The position numbers and the translations under genes were made by a program. Positions 25,773 to 34,230 of a stretch of 64,000 nucleotides of DNA are shown here, one piece after another (the first letter of the stretch is position 1; every line of letters starts with the position of its first letter). Below the pieces are notes generated by a model. It was not told the DNA's origin. It ran no database searches and saw only the letters and a list, made by a program, of their open reading frames with translations. The DNA comes from Candidatus Defluviibacillus avedoerensis (GTDB lineage: Bacteria > Pseudomonadota > Gammaproteobacteria > Burkholderiales > Burkholderiaceae_C). The stretch is from positions 124,001 through 188,000 of the forward strand of contig JADJBS010000008.1 in NCBI GenBank assembly GCA_016703665.1. The letters run 5' to 3'.

Positions 25773-26497
25773 GTGCCGTCGAGTCCGACGGCCAGTTGCT
25801 GATGGCCAATGGTCAGCGCGTCAGCTTTGACGCCGTGACTTGGCTACCCCCGTTTGCACCAACACCTCGCCCACGTACCATCCTGGCGCTGGGCCTGAAC
25901 TACGCTGACCACGCCAAAGAGCTGGCCTTCAAAGCACCCGAAGAACCACTGGTCTTCATCAAAGGTGAAGGCACGCTGATCGGCCACCGCGCCCAGACGC
26001 GTCGGCCCGCGGGCGTGACCTACATGCACTACGAATGCGAACTGGCCGTTGTGGTGGGCAAGACCGCACGCCATGTCAAACGCGATGATGCTTACGATTT
26101 CATCGCCGGTTACACCGTAGCCAATGACTACGCAATCCGCGACTACCTGGAGAACTGGTACCGCCCCAATTTGCGCGTGAAGAACCGCGACACCTGCACA
26201 CCCATCGGTCCCTGGTTGGTCGATGCCAAGGACGTCGAAAAACTTCCAGGTGGGCCGATGGCGCTGGCCCTGCAAACCACGGTTAACGGCAAAGTCACGC
26301 AAAGCGGCAACACCAAAGACATGATCTTTGACGTGCCGTTTTTGATCGAATACTTCAGCAGCTTCATGACGCTGTCGCCTGGCGACCTGATCCTGACCGG
26401 CACGCCCGATGGCGTGGTGGATTGCCAGCCAGGCGACCACATCGTCACGCAAATTGAACACATTGGCGCTTTGGAGAACACCATCTATGCAGATTAA
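25735..26497 (+). CDS. hpaG2: hpaG2, FAH-family isomerase/decarboxylase subunit (N-terminal frameshift)
   Basis: The FAH-family domain is complete: IIALGLNYADHAKELAF-type sequence (ILALGLNYADHAKELAF), EEPLVFIKGEGTLIGH, YECELAVVVG, GYTVANDYAIRDY and LILTGTPDGVVDCQPGD. A strong ribosome site GGAGG (25722-25726) and ATG at 25735 encode MKTARVLY. One extra base at about 25759 then puts the rest (GQVLSAVESDGQLLMANG) in the next frame. Without that base the start would join smoothly, so I place the true start at 25735. Read literally, a TTG at 25769 would open a 242-residue frame that still holds the whole catalytic domain. The gene overlaps hpaE by 11 bases. Role: second half of the OPET decarboxylase/HHDD isomerase step. 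Confidence 0.87.
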
Positions 26498-27944
26498 TCA
26501 CCTCATCAACGGCAAGTCGGTCCCTGGCACCGACTACTTCGAAACAGTCAACCCCGCCACGCAAGAAGTGCTGGCCGAAGTTGCCTCCGGCGGTGAGGCA
26601 GAAGTCAACGCCGCTGTCGCCGCTGCCAAAGACGCCTTCCCCAAGTGGGCGAATACACCTGCCGCAGACCGTGCCAAGCTGATCCGCAAACTCGGCGACC
26701 TGATCGCCCAGCATGTGCCTGAGATTGCACAGACCGAGACCAACGATTGCGGTCAGGTCATCGCCCAAACTGGCAAGCAGTTGATACCCCGTGCGGCAGA
26801 CAACTTCTATTACTTTGCTGAGATGTGCACCCGGGTCGATGGACACACCTACCCCACGCCCACGCATCTGAACTACACGCTGTTCCACCCGGTAGGGGTG
26901 TGCGCGCTCATTAGCCCGTGGAACGTGCCCTTCATGACTGCCACCTGGAAGGTCGCCCCGTGCCTGGCCTTTGGCAATACGGCGGTGCTGAAGATGAGTG
27001 AACTCTCACCCCTGACCGCCGCCCGCCTGGGCGAACTGGCGCTCGAAGCCGGCATCCCCGCGGGCGTGCTGAACCTGGTGCACGGCTACGGCCAGCAAGC
27101 GGGCGAGCCCCTGGTGTCTCACCCCGATGTGCGCGCCATCAGCTTCACCGGCTCCACCGCCACGGGCAACCGCATCGTCAAGAGCGCGGGCCTGAAGAAG
27201 TTCAGCATGGAGTTGGGCGGCAAATCCCCGTTCGTGATTTTTGAAGATGCCGATCTGCCCCGTGCACTGGACGCCGCCGTGTTCATGATCTTCAGCAACA
27301 ACGGCGAGCGTTGCACCGCTGGCAGTCGCATCTTGGTGCAGCAAAGCATTTACGCAGACTTCTGCGCCAAGTTTGCTGAGCGGGCCAAGCGCATCACCGT
27401 GGGCGACCCGCTGGATGAAAAAACCATTGTCGGCCCCATGATCAGCCAAGGTCATCTGGCCAAGGTGCGCAGCTACATCGAGTTGGGCCCCAAAGAAGGC
27501 GCCACGATGCTGTGCGGCGGCTTGGGAACGCCCGATTTGCCCGACCGCGTCAAAAAGGGCAACTATGTGCTGCCCACGGTGTTTGCCGATGTGGACAACC
27601 GCATGCGCATCGCGCAGGAAGAAATCTTCGGCCCCGTGGCCTGCATCATTCCGTTCAAGGACGAAGCGGACGCTATTGCCAAGGCCAACGACATTGCCTA
27701 TGGCCTCTCCAGCTATGTCTGGACCGAGAACATCGGCAAAGCCCACCGCGTGGCCGCTGCGGTCGAGGCCGGCATGTGCTTTGTCAACAGCCAGAACGTG
27801 CGCGACCTGCGCCAGCCCTTTGGTGGCACCAAGGCCAGCGGCACGGGCCGAGAAGGCGGCACCTGGAGCTACGAAGTCTTTTGTGAGCCCAAGAACATCG
27901 CGGTGTCGATGGGCAGCCACCACATTCCTCACTGGGGAGTCTGA
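26487..27944 (+). CDS. hpaE: 5-carboxymethyl-2-hydroxymuconic-semialdehyde dehydrogenase
   Basis: This 485-residue aldehyde dehydrogenase oxidises the ring-cleavage semialdehyde with NAD. The start is the ATG at 26487 (MQINHLINGKSVPG), which overlaps the hpaG2 stop; a longer upstream frame is just a shadow of hpaG2. Catalytic features are the Glu in MELGGKSP, the Cys in NNGERCTAGSR, SPWNVPFMTATWKVAP, FTGSTATG, QEEIFGPV and RDLRQPFGGTKASGTGREGG. Length and motifs match HpaE. It lies in order between the decarboxylase subunits and the extradiol dioxygenase. Confidence 0.95.
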   Translation: MQINHLINGKSVPGTDYFETVNPATQEVLAEVASGGEAEVNAAVAAAKDAFPKWANTPAADRAKLIRKLGDLIAQHVPEIAQTETNDCGQVIAQTGKQLIPRAADNFYYFAEMCTRVDGHTYPTPTHLNYTLFHPVGVCALISPWNVPFMTATWKVAPCLAFGNTAVLKMSELSPLTAARLGELALEAGIPAGVLNLVHGYGQQAGEPLVSHPDVRAISFTGSTATGNRIVKSAGLKKFSMELGGKSPFVIFEDADLPRALDAAVFMIFSNNGERCTAGSRILVQQSIYADFCAKFAERAKRITVGDPLDEKTIVGPMISQGHLAKVRSYIELGPKEGATMLCGGLGTPDLPDRVKKGNYVLPTVFADVDNRMRIAQEEIFGPVACIIPFKDEADAIAKANDIAYGLSSYVWTENIGKAHRVAAAVEAGMCFVNSQNVRDLRQPFGGTKASGTGREGGTWSYEVFCEPKNIAVSMGSHHIPHWGV

Positions 27945-27946
27945 GC

Positions 27947-28900
27947 ATGCAACGCCGTCATTTGATTCAAGCCGCTGCCTTTGCAGGTCTGCCAACATTC
28001 AGCTACGCCCAAGCTTGGCCCGCCAAACCCCTGCGCTTTGTTGTGCCGTTCCCACCTGGCGGCACCACCGATGTGGTGACTCGCCTGATCGCCGCCGAGG
28101 TTGCCAAAGCCCTGGGGCAAGCCATTGTTGTTGAGAACAAGCCAGGTGCAGGCACCGTGATCGGCGTGGATTCGGTTGCGAAATCTGCACCCGATGGCTA
28201 TAGCCTGGTGACGGTGGCCAACAGCTTTTGCGTCAACCAAACCCTAGTCAAGAAGCTACCCTATGACGGCACAAAAGACCTGCGCCCCGTTGCCCTGATG
28301 GGCATGTCAGAGCATGTGCTGGCCACGCACCCCAGCAGTGGTATCAAAACGGTGGCCGACATCGCCAAGGCCAAACCGGGCACGCTCAGCTATGCCTCCT
28401 TTGGTCAGGGCACATCGGCCCACCTGGCAGGTGAAATGCTCAAGACCCAAACCGGCGCTGACATCGTGCATGTCCCCTACAAAGGCCAGGCCCCCGCACT
28501 GGCTGATTTGCTGGGCGGGCAGGTCAGCCTGATGTTTGGCAACTGGCCCGAGTTCCGCGCCCATGTGCAAAGCGGCAAGCTCATTGCGCTGGGCATGGCG
28601 ACGGCCAAGCGCTCGGTGTACGCGCCGAGCATCCCCACGCTGACGGAGCTGGGCGTTAAGGTCGAATCCAATTCCTGGAACGGACTGCTGGCCCCGGCAG
28701 GCACGCCCGACGCCATCGTCCAGCGCCTGAACGCTGAGGTCAACAAGGCGCTGGCCAGCCCTGCGGTAATGGAAGCCTTTCAAAAAGGTGGCATCGCCTC
28801 GCTGTCGGGCTCGCCAGCCCAGTTTGCCGACTTTATCCAAAGCGAAATCACCCGCTATGCCGAGGTGATCCGCAAGGCCAACATCACCGCAGATTCTTAA
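27947..28900 (+). CDS. TctC/Bug substrate-binding protein within the hpa operon
   Basis: This 317-residue periplasmic binding protein has a signal peptide at about 1-22 (MQRRHLIQAAAFAGLP...SYAQ), then WPAKPLRFVVPFPPGGTTDVV, GTVIGVDSVAKSAPDGYSL, LSYASFGQGTSAHLAGEML and VHVPYKGQAPALADLLGGQ. It starts 2 bases after hpaE and ends 11 bases before hpaD, so it is co-transcribed with the catabolic genes. This suggests capture of the aromatic acid or a related carboxylate from outside, in place of the HpaX-type permease of enterobacteria. No TctA/TctB partner is present. Ligand is inferred from context only. Confidence 0.92.
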   Translation: MQRRHLIQAAAFAGLPTFSYAQAWPAKPLRFVVPFPPGGTTDVVTRLIAAEVAKALGQAIVVENKPGAGTVIGVDSVAKSAPDGYSLVTVANSFCVNQTLVKKLPYDGTKDLRPVALMGMSEHVLATHPSSGIKTVADIAKAKPGTLSYASFGQGTSAHLAGEMLKTQTGADIVHVPYKGQAPALADLLGGQVSLMFGNWPEFRAHVQSGKLIALGMATAKRSVYAPSIPTLTELGVKVESNSWNGLLAPAGTPDAIVQRLNAEVNKALASPAVMEAFQKGGIASLSGSPAQFADFIQSEITRYAEVIRKANITADS

Positions 28901-28911
28901 GGAGACACACC

Positions 28912-29838
28912 ATGGGAAAACTCGCCCTCGCCGCCAAAATCACCCACGTTCCTTCGATGTACCTGAGCGAGCTGGATGGCCCGCGCAAAGGCACACGCCA
29001 AGACGCCATTGATGGCCATATCGAGATTGGCCGCCGCTGCCGCGAACTGGGCGTGGACACCATCGTCGTGTTCGACACCCATTGGCTGGTCAACGCCAAT
29101 TACCACATCAACTGCGGGCCGCACTTCAAGGGCCTGTACACCAGCAACGAGTTGCCGCATTTCATCAGCAACTTGAACTACGAGTTTCCTGGCAACCCTG
29201 CTTTGGGCAAATTGCTGGCGAAGGCCTGCATCGAATCTGGTGTTGAGGCGCTGGCACATGATGCCACCACGCTGGCCCCCGAATACGGCACCCTGGTGCC
29301 CATGCGCTACATGAACCAGGACCAGCACTTCAAGGTGATATCGGTCTCGGCCCTGTGCACCGTGCACTACCTGGATGACAGCGCCCGCCTGGGTTGGGCC
29401 ATGCGCAAGGCCATTGAAGAGCATTACGACGGAACCGTGGCCTTTTTGGCCAGCGGGAGCTTGAGCCACCGCTTTGCGCAAAACGGCTTGGCGCCCGAAT
29501 ACGCCTTCAAAATCTGGAGCCCGTTCCTGGAAGCCCTGGACCAAAAGGTTATCAGCATGTGGCAGGAGGGAGACTGGCAGAACTTCTGCGCCATGCTGCC
29601 CGAGTACGCCGCCAAAGGCCATGGCGAAGGCTTCATGCACGACACCGCCATGCTGCTGGGCGCGCTGGGCTGGTCCGATTACGACGGCAAAGCCGACATC
29701 GTCACGCCCTACTTTGGCGCTTCAGGCACCGGGCAGATGAATGTGGTGTTCCCGGTCACGCCTCAAAGCGGAGCGGCCATTCCAGCGGCAGTAGCCTCCA
29801 ACGCCGAAGGCTATACCTCGGTGGCCACCCGGCTCTGA
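28912..29838 (+). CDS. hpaD: 3,4-dihydroxyphenylacetate 2,3-dioxygenase
   Basis: This 308-residue LigB-type (class III) extradiol dioxygenase opens the ring of homoprotocatechuate with O2 to give 5-carboxymethyl-2-hydroxymuconic semialdehyde. Metal-ligand candidates are the His at 12 (KITHVPSMYLSE) and the His of VVFDTHWLVNANYHINCG, with further conserved segments HDATTLAPEYGTLVPMRYM and FLASGSLSHRFAQNG. A good ribosome site (AAGGAGA) precedes the ATG. It sits between the binding-protein gene and hpaF (3-base gap). Confidence 0.94.
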   Translation: MGKLALAAKITHVPSMYLSELDGPRKGTRQDAIDGHIEIGRRCRELGVDTIVVFDTHWLVNANYHINCGPHFKGLYTSNELPHFISNLNYEFPGNPALGKLLAKACIESGVEALAHDATTLAPEYGTLVPMRYMNQDQHFKVISVSALCTVHYLDDSARLGWAMRKAIEEHYDGTVAFLASGSLSHRFAQNGLAPEYAFKIWSPFLEALDQKVISMWQEGDWQNFCAMLPEYAAKGHGEGFMHDTAMLLGALGWSDYDGKADIVTPYFGASGTGQMNVVFPVTPQSGAAIPAAVASNAEGYTSVATRL

Positions 29839-29841
29839 ACG

Positions 29842-30267
29842 ATGCCCCATCTCGTCATTCTCTATACCAAGAACCTCGACACCGAGGTGGATATGTCTGC
29901 CCTGTGCCGCCGGATGGCCGATACCATGCTGACGGTTAAAGATGAAGATGGCAAGCAGGTCTACCCCACCGGCGGCACCCGGGTGCTGGCCTATCCAGCG
30001 GCGCATTCGGCAGTGGCCGATGGCGGCGCAGCAGGCAAAGCGGCGGGCGGTGACGGCGACTACGCCTTTGTGTACCTGAACCTGCGCATGGGCAAAGGAC
30101 GCTCGGATGCAACGAAAAAGAGAGCAGGAGAAGATTTACTGGCGTGCGGAAAGGCATTTTTTGAGCCTGTTTTTGCGCACAAACACATCGGCATGACCCT
30201 GCAAATCGATGAAGGGCAGGAAGTGTTTGACGCCAAGCACAGCACGCTCCACCCTTTGTTTAAATGA
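29842..30267 (+). CDS. hpaF: 5-carboxymethyl-2-hydroxymuconate isomerase
   Basis: This 141-residue protein of the CHMI/tautomerase superfamily begins MPHLVILYTKNL, so after Met removal the N-terminal Pro is the catalytic base, as in this family. Other conserved parts are GGTRVLAYPA, FVYLNLRMGKGRS and THHLGM-type HKHIGMTLQIDEG. It catalyses the enol-to-oxo isomerisation between HpaE and the decarboxylase. It is directly downstream of hpaD (3 bases) and 23 bases ahead of hpaH. A Gly/Ala-rich loop (GGAAGKAAGGDGD, about 52-64) is longer than usual. Confidence 0.93.
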   Translation: MPHLVILYTKNLDTEVDMSALCRRMADTMLTVKDEDGKQVYPTGGTRVLAYPAAHSAVADGGAAGKAAGGDGDYAFVYLNLRMGKGRSDATKKRAGEDLLACGKAFFEPVFAHKHIGMTLQIDEGQEVFDAKHSTLHPLFK

Positions 30268-30290
30268 ATTGACCAGCGAGACCCCAACCC

Positions 30291-31094
30291 ATGTTCTCTG
30301 AAGCCCTGATCCAACAACTCGCCACTGAACTCAACCAGTCGGAAAAAACCCGCGTGCAGGTGGAGCATTTCTCCAAACGCTACCCCGACATGACGATCCA
30401 GGACGGCTATGCCATCTCGCGCGCCTGGGTCAAGATGAAGGTTGCCGAAGGCCGCGTGGTCAAAGGTCACAAGATTGGCCTGACGAGCCGTGCCATGCAG
30501 CAGTCCAGCCAGATCAACGAGCCCGACTTTGGCACGCTGCTGGACGACATGTTCTTCCCCGAAGGCTCAGACATCCCCATGAACCGCTTCATCGCACCGC
30601 GTGTGGAAGTGGAGCTGGCCTTCATCCTGGGCAAACCGCTCAAAGGCCCGAACGTCACCATCTTCGACGTGCTGGCTGCCACCGACTACGTCACCCCCGC
30701 CATCGAGATCATCGACGCCCGCATCGAGCAGTTTGACCGCCACACCAAGGTCATGCGCAAGGTGTACGACACGATTTCAGACAACGCCGCCAACGCCGGC
30801 ATCATCTGCGGCGGCCGCCCGGTCAAACCAGACGCGGTAGACCTGCGCTGGTGCGGCGCACTGCTGTACAAAAACGGCGTGATCGAAGAAACCGGCATCG
30901 CCGCCGCCGTGCTCAACCACCCTGCCACGGGCGTGGCCTGGCTTGCCAACAAGCTCGCGCCCTATGGCGAATACCTGGAAGCGGGCGAGGTGGTGCTGGG
31001 TGGCTCGTTCACCCGCCCCACCAACGCCGTGGCAGGCGACACTTTCCATGCCGACTATGGCCCGCTGGGCAATATTGCTTTTAGATTCGTTTAA
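30291..31094 (+). CDS. hpaH: 2-oxohept-3-ene-1,7-dioate hydratase
   Basis: This 267-residue FAH/MhpD-superfamily hydratase adds water to 2-oxohept-3-enedioate. Recognisable parts are TIQDGYAISRAWVKMK, KGHKIGLTSRAMQQSSQI, PDFGTLLDDMFF, APRVEVELAFILGKPL and TPAIEIIDARIEQFDR, which hold the metal-binding acidic residues. Length matches HpaH. It is followed by hpaI after 11 bases and shares the operon's transcription. Confidence 0.95.
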   Translation: MFSEALIQQLATELNQSEKTRVQVEHFSKRYPDMTIQDGYAISRAWVKMKVAEGRVVKGHKIGLTSRAMQQSSQINEPDFGTLLDDMFFPEGSDIPMNRFIAPRVEVELAFILGKPLKGPNVTIFDVLAATDYVTPAIEIIDARIEQFDRHTKVMRKVYDTISDNAANAGIICGGRPVKPDAVDLRWCGALLYKNGVIEETGIAAAVLNHPATGVAWLANKLAPYGEYLEAGEVVLGGSFTRPTNAVAGDTFHADYGPLGNIAFRFV

Positions 31095-31105
31095 GGACAC
31101 CCACC

Positions 31106-31933
31106 ATGCAAACCCCTATCAACCCCTTCAAGCAAGCCATTCAAAACAAGCAAACCCAAATCGGTCTGTGGCTGGGTCTGGCAGACCCGTATTGCGCCGA
31201 GATCTGCGCGGGCGCGGGTTTTGACTGGCTGCTGATCGACGGTGAGCATTCGCCCAATGGTCTCGCCAGCATCCTCGCGCAGGCGCAGGCCATCGCCGCC
31301 TACCCAGGCAGCAACGCGATTGCACGCGTGCCCGTGGGCCACGGCCATGTGGGCACGGCCAACATCAAACAGTACCTGGACTTAGGTCTGCAAACCCTGC
31401 TGGTGCCCATGGTGGACACGGGCGAACAAGCCGCAGCCATCGTCAAGGCCATGCGCTATCCGCAAGATGATGGCAAGGGCGGTATCCGTGGCATGGGCGG
31501 CGCACGCGCATCGCGTTGGGGCCGCTACCCCAACTACGCCAAAGAGGCCAATGCCCAGGTTTGCCTGCTGGTGCAGGCCGAAACCGTGGAGGCCCTGAAC
31601 AACCTGGAGGCCATTGCCAATACCGAAGGCGTGGATGGTGTGTTCATCGGCCCAGCCGATTTGTCTGCGTCGCTTGGCCATGTGGGCAATCCCAACCACC
31701 CGGATGTGCAGGCTGCGATTGAAAGCGCGATTGCCCGCATCCTGAAGTGCGGCAAAGCGCCCGGCATCTTGACGGCAGATGAGGCGCAAGCCCGCCGCTA
31801 CCTGGAACTGGGTGCCATCTTCGTCGCCGTGGGTCTGGACACCCAAATCCTGGCCCGCAACACGGTGGCGCTCGCCGCCAAGTTCAAAGCGACTGTACCT
31901 GCCAAGCCAGTTGCTCCATCGACCTACGGTTGA
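31106..31933 (+). CDS. hpaI: 4-hydroxy-2-oxoheptane-1,7-dioate aldolase
   Basis: This 275-residue metal-dependent class II pyruvate aldolase of the HpcH/HpaI family splits the pathway intermediate into pyruvate and succinic semialdehyde. Family segments are IGLWLGLADPYCAEICAGAGFDW-type N terminus, LIDGEHSPNG (His/Glu), ARVPVGH, MVDTGEQA, RGMGGARASRWGRYPNY and VFIGPADLSASLGHVGNPNHP. This is the last step of the core pathway in the window; no succinic-semialdehyde dehydrogenase follows. The next gene starts 8 bases after the stop. Confidence 0.95.
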   Translation: MQTPINPFKQAIQNKQTQIGLWLGLADPYCAEICAGAGFDWLLIDGEHSPNGLASILAQAQAIAAYPGSNAIARVPVGHGHVGTANIKQYLDLGLQTLLVPMVDTGEQAAAIVKAMRYPQDDGKGGIRGMGGARASRWGRYPNYAKEANAQVCLLVQAETVEALNNLEAIANTEGVDGVFIGPADLSASLGHVGNPNHPDVQAAIESAIARILKCGKAPGILTADEAQARRYLELGAIFVAVGLDTQILARNTVALAAKFKATVPAKPVAPSTYG

Positions 31934-31941
31934 TCGGATCC

Positions 31942-33396
31942 ATGACGAGTTTGACCGACACCCTCCGTGCCTGCTTTACGGGCAAACTGCTGACCGACGC
32001 TGCCGACATGGCGCCCTTCCTGACCGATTGGCGCAAGATGTGGACCGGCGCCGCCTTGGCCGTGGTGCAGCCCGATACTGCTCAAGATGTCGCGCAGGTG
32101 CTGACTTGGTGCAACGCGAACAACGTGCCCGTGGTGCCCCAAGGCGGCAGCACTGGCATGTCGGGCGGATCGGTACCGGAGCCCTCATCCGCAAATGCGG
32201 ATCAACCTTTGCCCATCGTGTTGTCACTCACCCGCCTGAACAAGGTGCGCAGTGTAGACCCGCAGAACAACACCATGGTGGTGGAAGCCGGTGTCACGTT
32301 GCAGGCGGTACAAGAAGCCGCGTGCGCCGCAGGCCGACTCTTCCCCTTGAGCCTGGCTGCAGAAGGCACTTGCACCATTGGCGGCAACCTGGCCAGCAAC
32401 GCCGGTGGCGTGCAGGTGCTGCGCTATGGCAATGCGCGCGAGCTGTGCCTGGGGCTGGAAGTGGTGACGCCAGAGGGTGAACTGTGGGACGGCCTGCGCA
32501 CCCTGCGCAAAGACAACACGGGCTACGACTTGCGTGACATGTACATCGGGTCCGAAGGCACGCTGGGCGTCATCACTGCCGCTGTGCTCAAGCTGTTCCC
32601 GCTGCCGGCGGCACAAACGATTGCTTTAGCGGCAGTGCCCAGCACGCGCGAGGCGCTGGCGCTACTTAACCCGGCGCAGTCCCGCGTCGGCGCAGCATTG
32701 ACCGCGTTCGAGGTCTTGACCGACACCTGTATGGAACTGGTGACCGACCATGTGCCCGGCACCCGTCGCCCCGTGACGGAGGCTTCGCCCTGGTATGTGT
32801 TGCTAGAGCTTTCCATCACTGGCCAACCCGACCAAGCCGAAGCCCAGGCCTCCCAGATGATGGAAGACCTGCTGGGCGCTGCGATGGAGACAGGCTGGGT
32901 GACCGACGCTGCCATCTCAGCCAACCTGGCGCAGTTTGAGGCGCTGTGGGCCATCCGCGAGAACATTTCTGAATCGCAAAGCGCGGTGGGCAAAACCATC
33001 AAGCACGACATTGCCCTGCCCGTATCGTGCATCCCCGATTTTCTGGAGAGTACCGACGCTGCCATCGCCCAAGCCTTCCCCCAAGTGCGGCAGGTGGTGT
33101 TCGGGCATTTGGGCGATGGCAACCTGCACTACAACGCGTCGCCCCAGCCTGGCATGGGTAGCGCGGAACATGCCGCCGCCTTTCTGGCGCTGGAAGGCCC
33201 CTTGAACAAACTGGTGCATGACGCGGTGCACGCTTTTGGCGGCAGCATCAGCGCCGAGCATGGCCTGGGCGTGCTACGGCGCGACGAATCTGCCCGCTTC
33301 AAGTCGCCGCTGGAGCTGAAGCTGATGCGCAACATCAAGCAGGCGCTGGACCCCAAAGGCCTGATGAACCCGGCCAAACTGTTACCACTGAATTGA
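31942..33396 (+). CDS. FAD-binding oxidase/2-hydroxyacid dehydrogenase (GlcD/D2HGDH type)
   Basis: This 484-residue flavoprotein of the vanillyl-alcohol-oxidase superfamily has an FAD-binding PCMH domain (about 30-215; VPVVPQGGSTGMSGGSVP, NTMVVEAGVTLQAVQ, GTCTIGGNLASNAGG, GYDLRDMYIGSEGTLGVI) and a C-terminal oxidase cap ending with FGHLGDGNLHYN and ISAEHGLGVLRRDE. It resembles D-lactate, glycolate and D-2-hydroxyglutarate dehydrogenases. The start is ATG 31942; a TTG four codons earlier overlaps hpaI and is less likely. It is not a standard hpa gene. It may oxidise a 2-hydroxyacid formed in or feeding the pathway, which is inference. Confidence 0.92.
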   Translation: MTSLTDTLRACFTGKLLTDAADMAPFLTDWRKMWTGAALAVVQPDTAQDVAQVLTWCNANNVPVVPQGGSTGMSGGSVPEPSSANADQPLPIVLSLTRLNKVRSVDPQNNTMVVEAGVTLQAVQEAACAAGRLFPLSLAAEGTCTIGGNLASNAGGVQVLRYGNARELCLGLEVVTPEGELWDGLRTLRKDNTGYDLRDMYIGSEGTLGVITAAVLKLFPLPAAQTIALAAVPSTREALALLNPAQSRVGAALTAFEVLTDTCMELVTDHVPGTRRPVTEASPWYVLLELSITGQPDQAEAQASQMMEDLLGAAMETGWVTDAAISANLAQFEALWAIRENISESQSAVGKTIKHDIALPVSCIPDFLESTDAAIAQAFPQVRQVVFGHLGDGNLHYNASPQPGMGSAEHAAAFLALEGPLNKLVHDAVHAFGGSISAEHGLGVLRRDESARFKSPLELKLMRNIKQALDPKGLMNPAKLLPLN

Positions 33397-33418
33397 CGAC
33401 ATCCAAGGAGACACCACG

Positions 33419-34186
33419 ATGAGCACCGCGCAAAGCAACTATCACCCTGACGAATGGGCCGCCCGCGTGCAGTTGGCCGCCGCTTACCGCATCTTTGACA
33501 TGCTGGGCTGGACGGAAATGATCTACAACCACATCACCGTGCGCCTGCCAGACAGCGTGACGAACGGCGAACGGCAATTTCTCATCAATCCGTTTGGCCT
33601 GCATTACTCCGAGGTGACCGCCAGCAACCTGATCAAAATTGACATCCAGGGCAACAAGCTGGACAAGGACAACCCTTGGCATGTGAACCCTGCCGGCTTC
33701 ACCATCCACGGCACCATCCACGCCAATGTGCCCGGTGCCCACTGCGTGATGCACACCCACACCACCAACGGTCTGGCCGTGGCATGCACCCAAACCGGTT
33801 TGGCACAAAACAACTTTTATTCGGCCCAGCTCGATGACATGGTGGCCTATCACGAGTTTGAAGGCATCACCGTGCACGCCGAAGAGGCCCCGCGCCTGCT
33901 GGCCAGCATGGGCACCAAGCCTTTGCTGATCCTGCGTAACCACGGCCTGCTGTCGCATGCCGCCACGCTCCCCCTGGCCTTTGTGCGCCTGTGGACGCTG
34001 CAGCGCGCCTGCGACGTGCAGGTGACCCAAGCGCCCATGGGCCAATACATCCCCGTCAGCCCCGCCGTGGCACGCAAGACCACGGGCGATGCGCTGCAGT
34101 TTGACGCCCGCTTTGGTGCAGGCCAGGACGTGTTTGACGCGATGGTGCGCAAGGTAGACCGGATTGATTCAAGCTATAAAAATTAG
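33419..34186 (+). CDS. Class II aldolase/adducin family protein
   Basis: This 255-residue protein of the zinc-dependent AraD/FucA aldolase-epimerase fold has metal-ligand histidines in HCVMHTHTTNGLAVAC (HxH) and in the ILRNHGLL segment (about 165), with the catalytic acid region HAEEAPRLL between. Non-catalytic adducin-like relatives exist, but the ligands are intact here. It is 22 bases after the FAD oxidase with a clear AAGGAGA site. The last codons (SSYKN, stop) are encoded by the start of an AT-rich dispersed element, so the C terminus may have been rewritten by it. Substrate unknown. Confidence 0.9.
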   Translation: MSTAQSNYHPDEWAARVQLAAAYRIFDMLGWTEMIYNHITVRLPDSVTNGERQFLINPFGLHYSEVTASNLIKIDIQGNKLDKDNPWHVNPAGFTIHGTIHANVPGAHCVMHTHTTNGLAVACTQTGLAQNNFYSAQLDDMVAYHEFEGITVHAEEAPRLLASMGTKPLLILRNHGLLSHAATLPLAFVRLWTLQRACDVQVTQAPMGQYIPVSPAVARKTTGDALQFDARFGAGQDVFDAMVRKVDRIDSSYKN

Positions 34187-34222
34187 AGCTAACTATTGTT
34201 ACAGCTATTGCCTAAAGGCATG
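34175..34222. repeat. AT-rich dispersed element, copy B, at the aldolase 3' end
   Basis: The core (34187-34216) matches the element inside the acyl-CoA ligase gene at 25 of 30 bases. It supplies the aldolase stop codon and most of the 44-base gap before the next gene. Flanking sequence is much richer in GC. Confidence 0.65.
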
Positions 34223-34230
34223 TTTAGACT

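Noticed and set aside
26409..26486. Longer start for hpaE inside hpaG2
   Set aside because: The extra 26 residues are hpaG2 sequence in another frame; the ATG at 26487 begins the family sequence.
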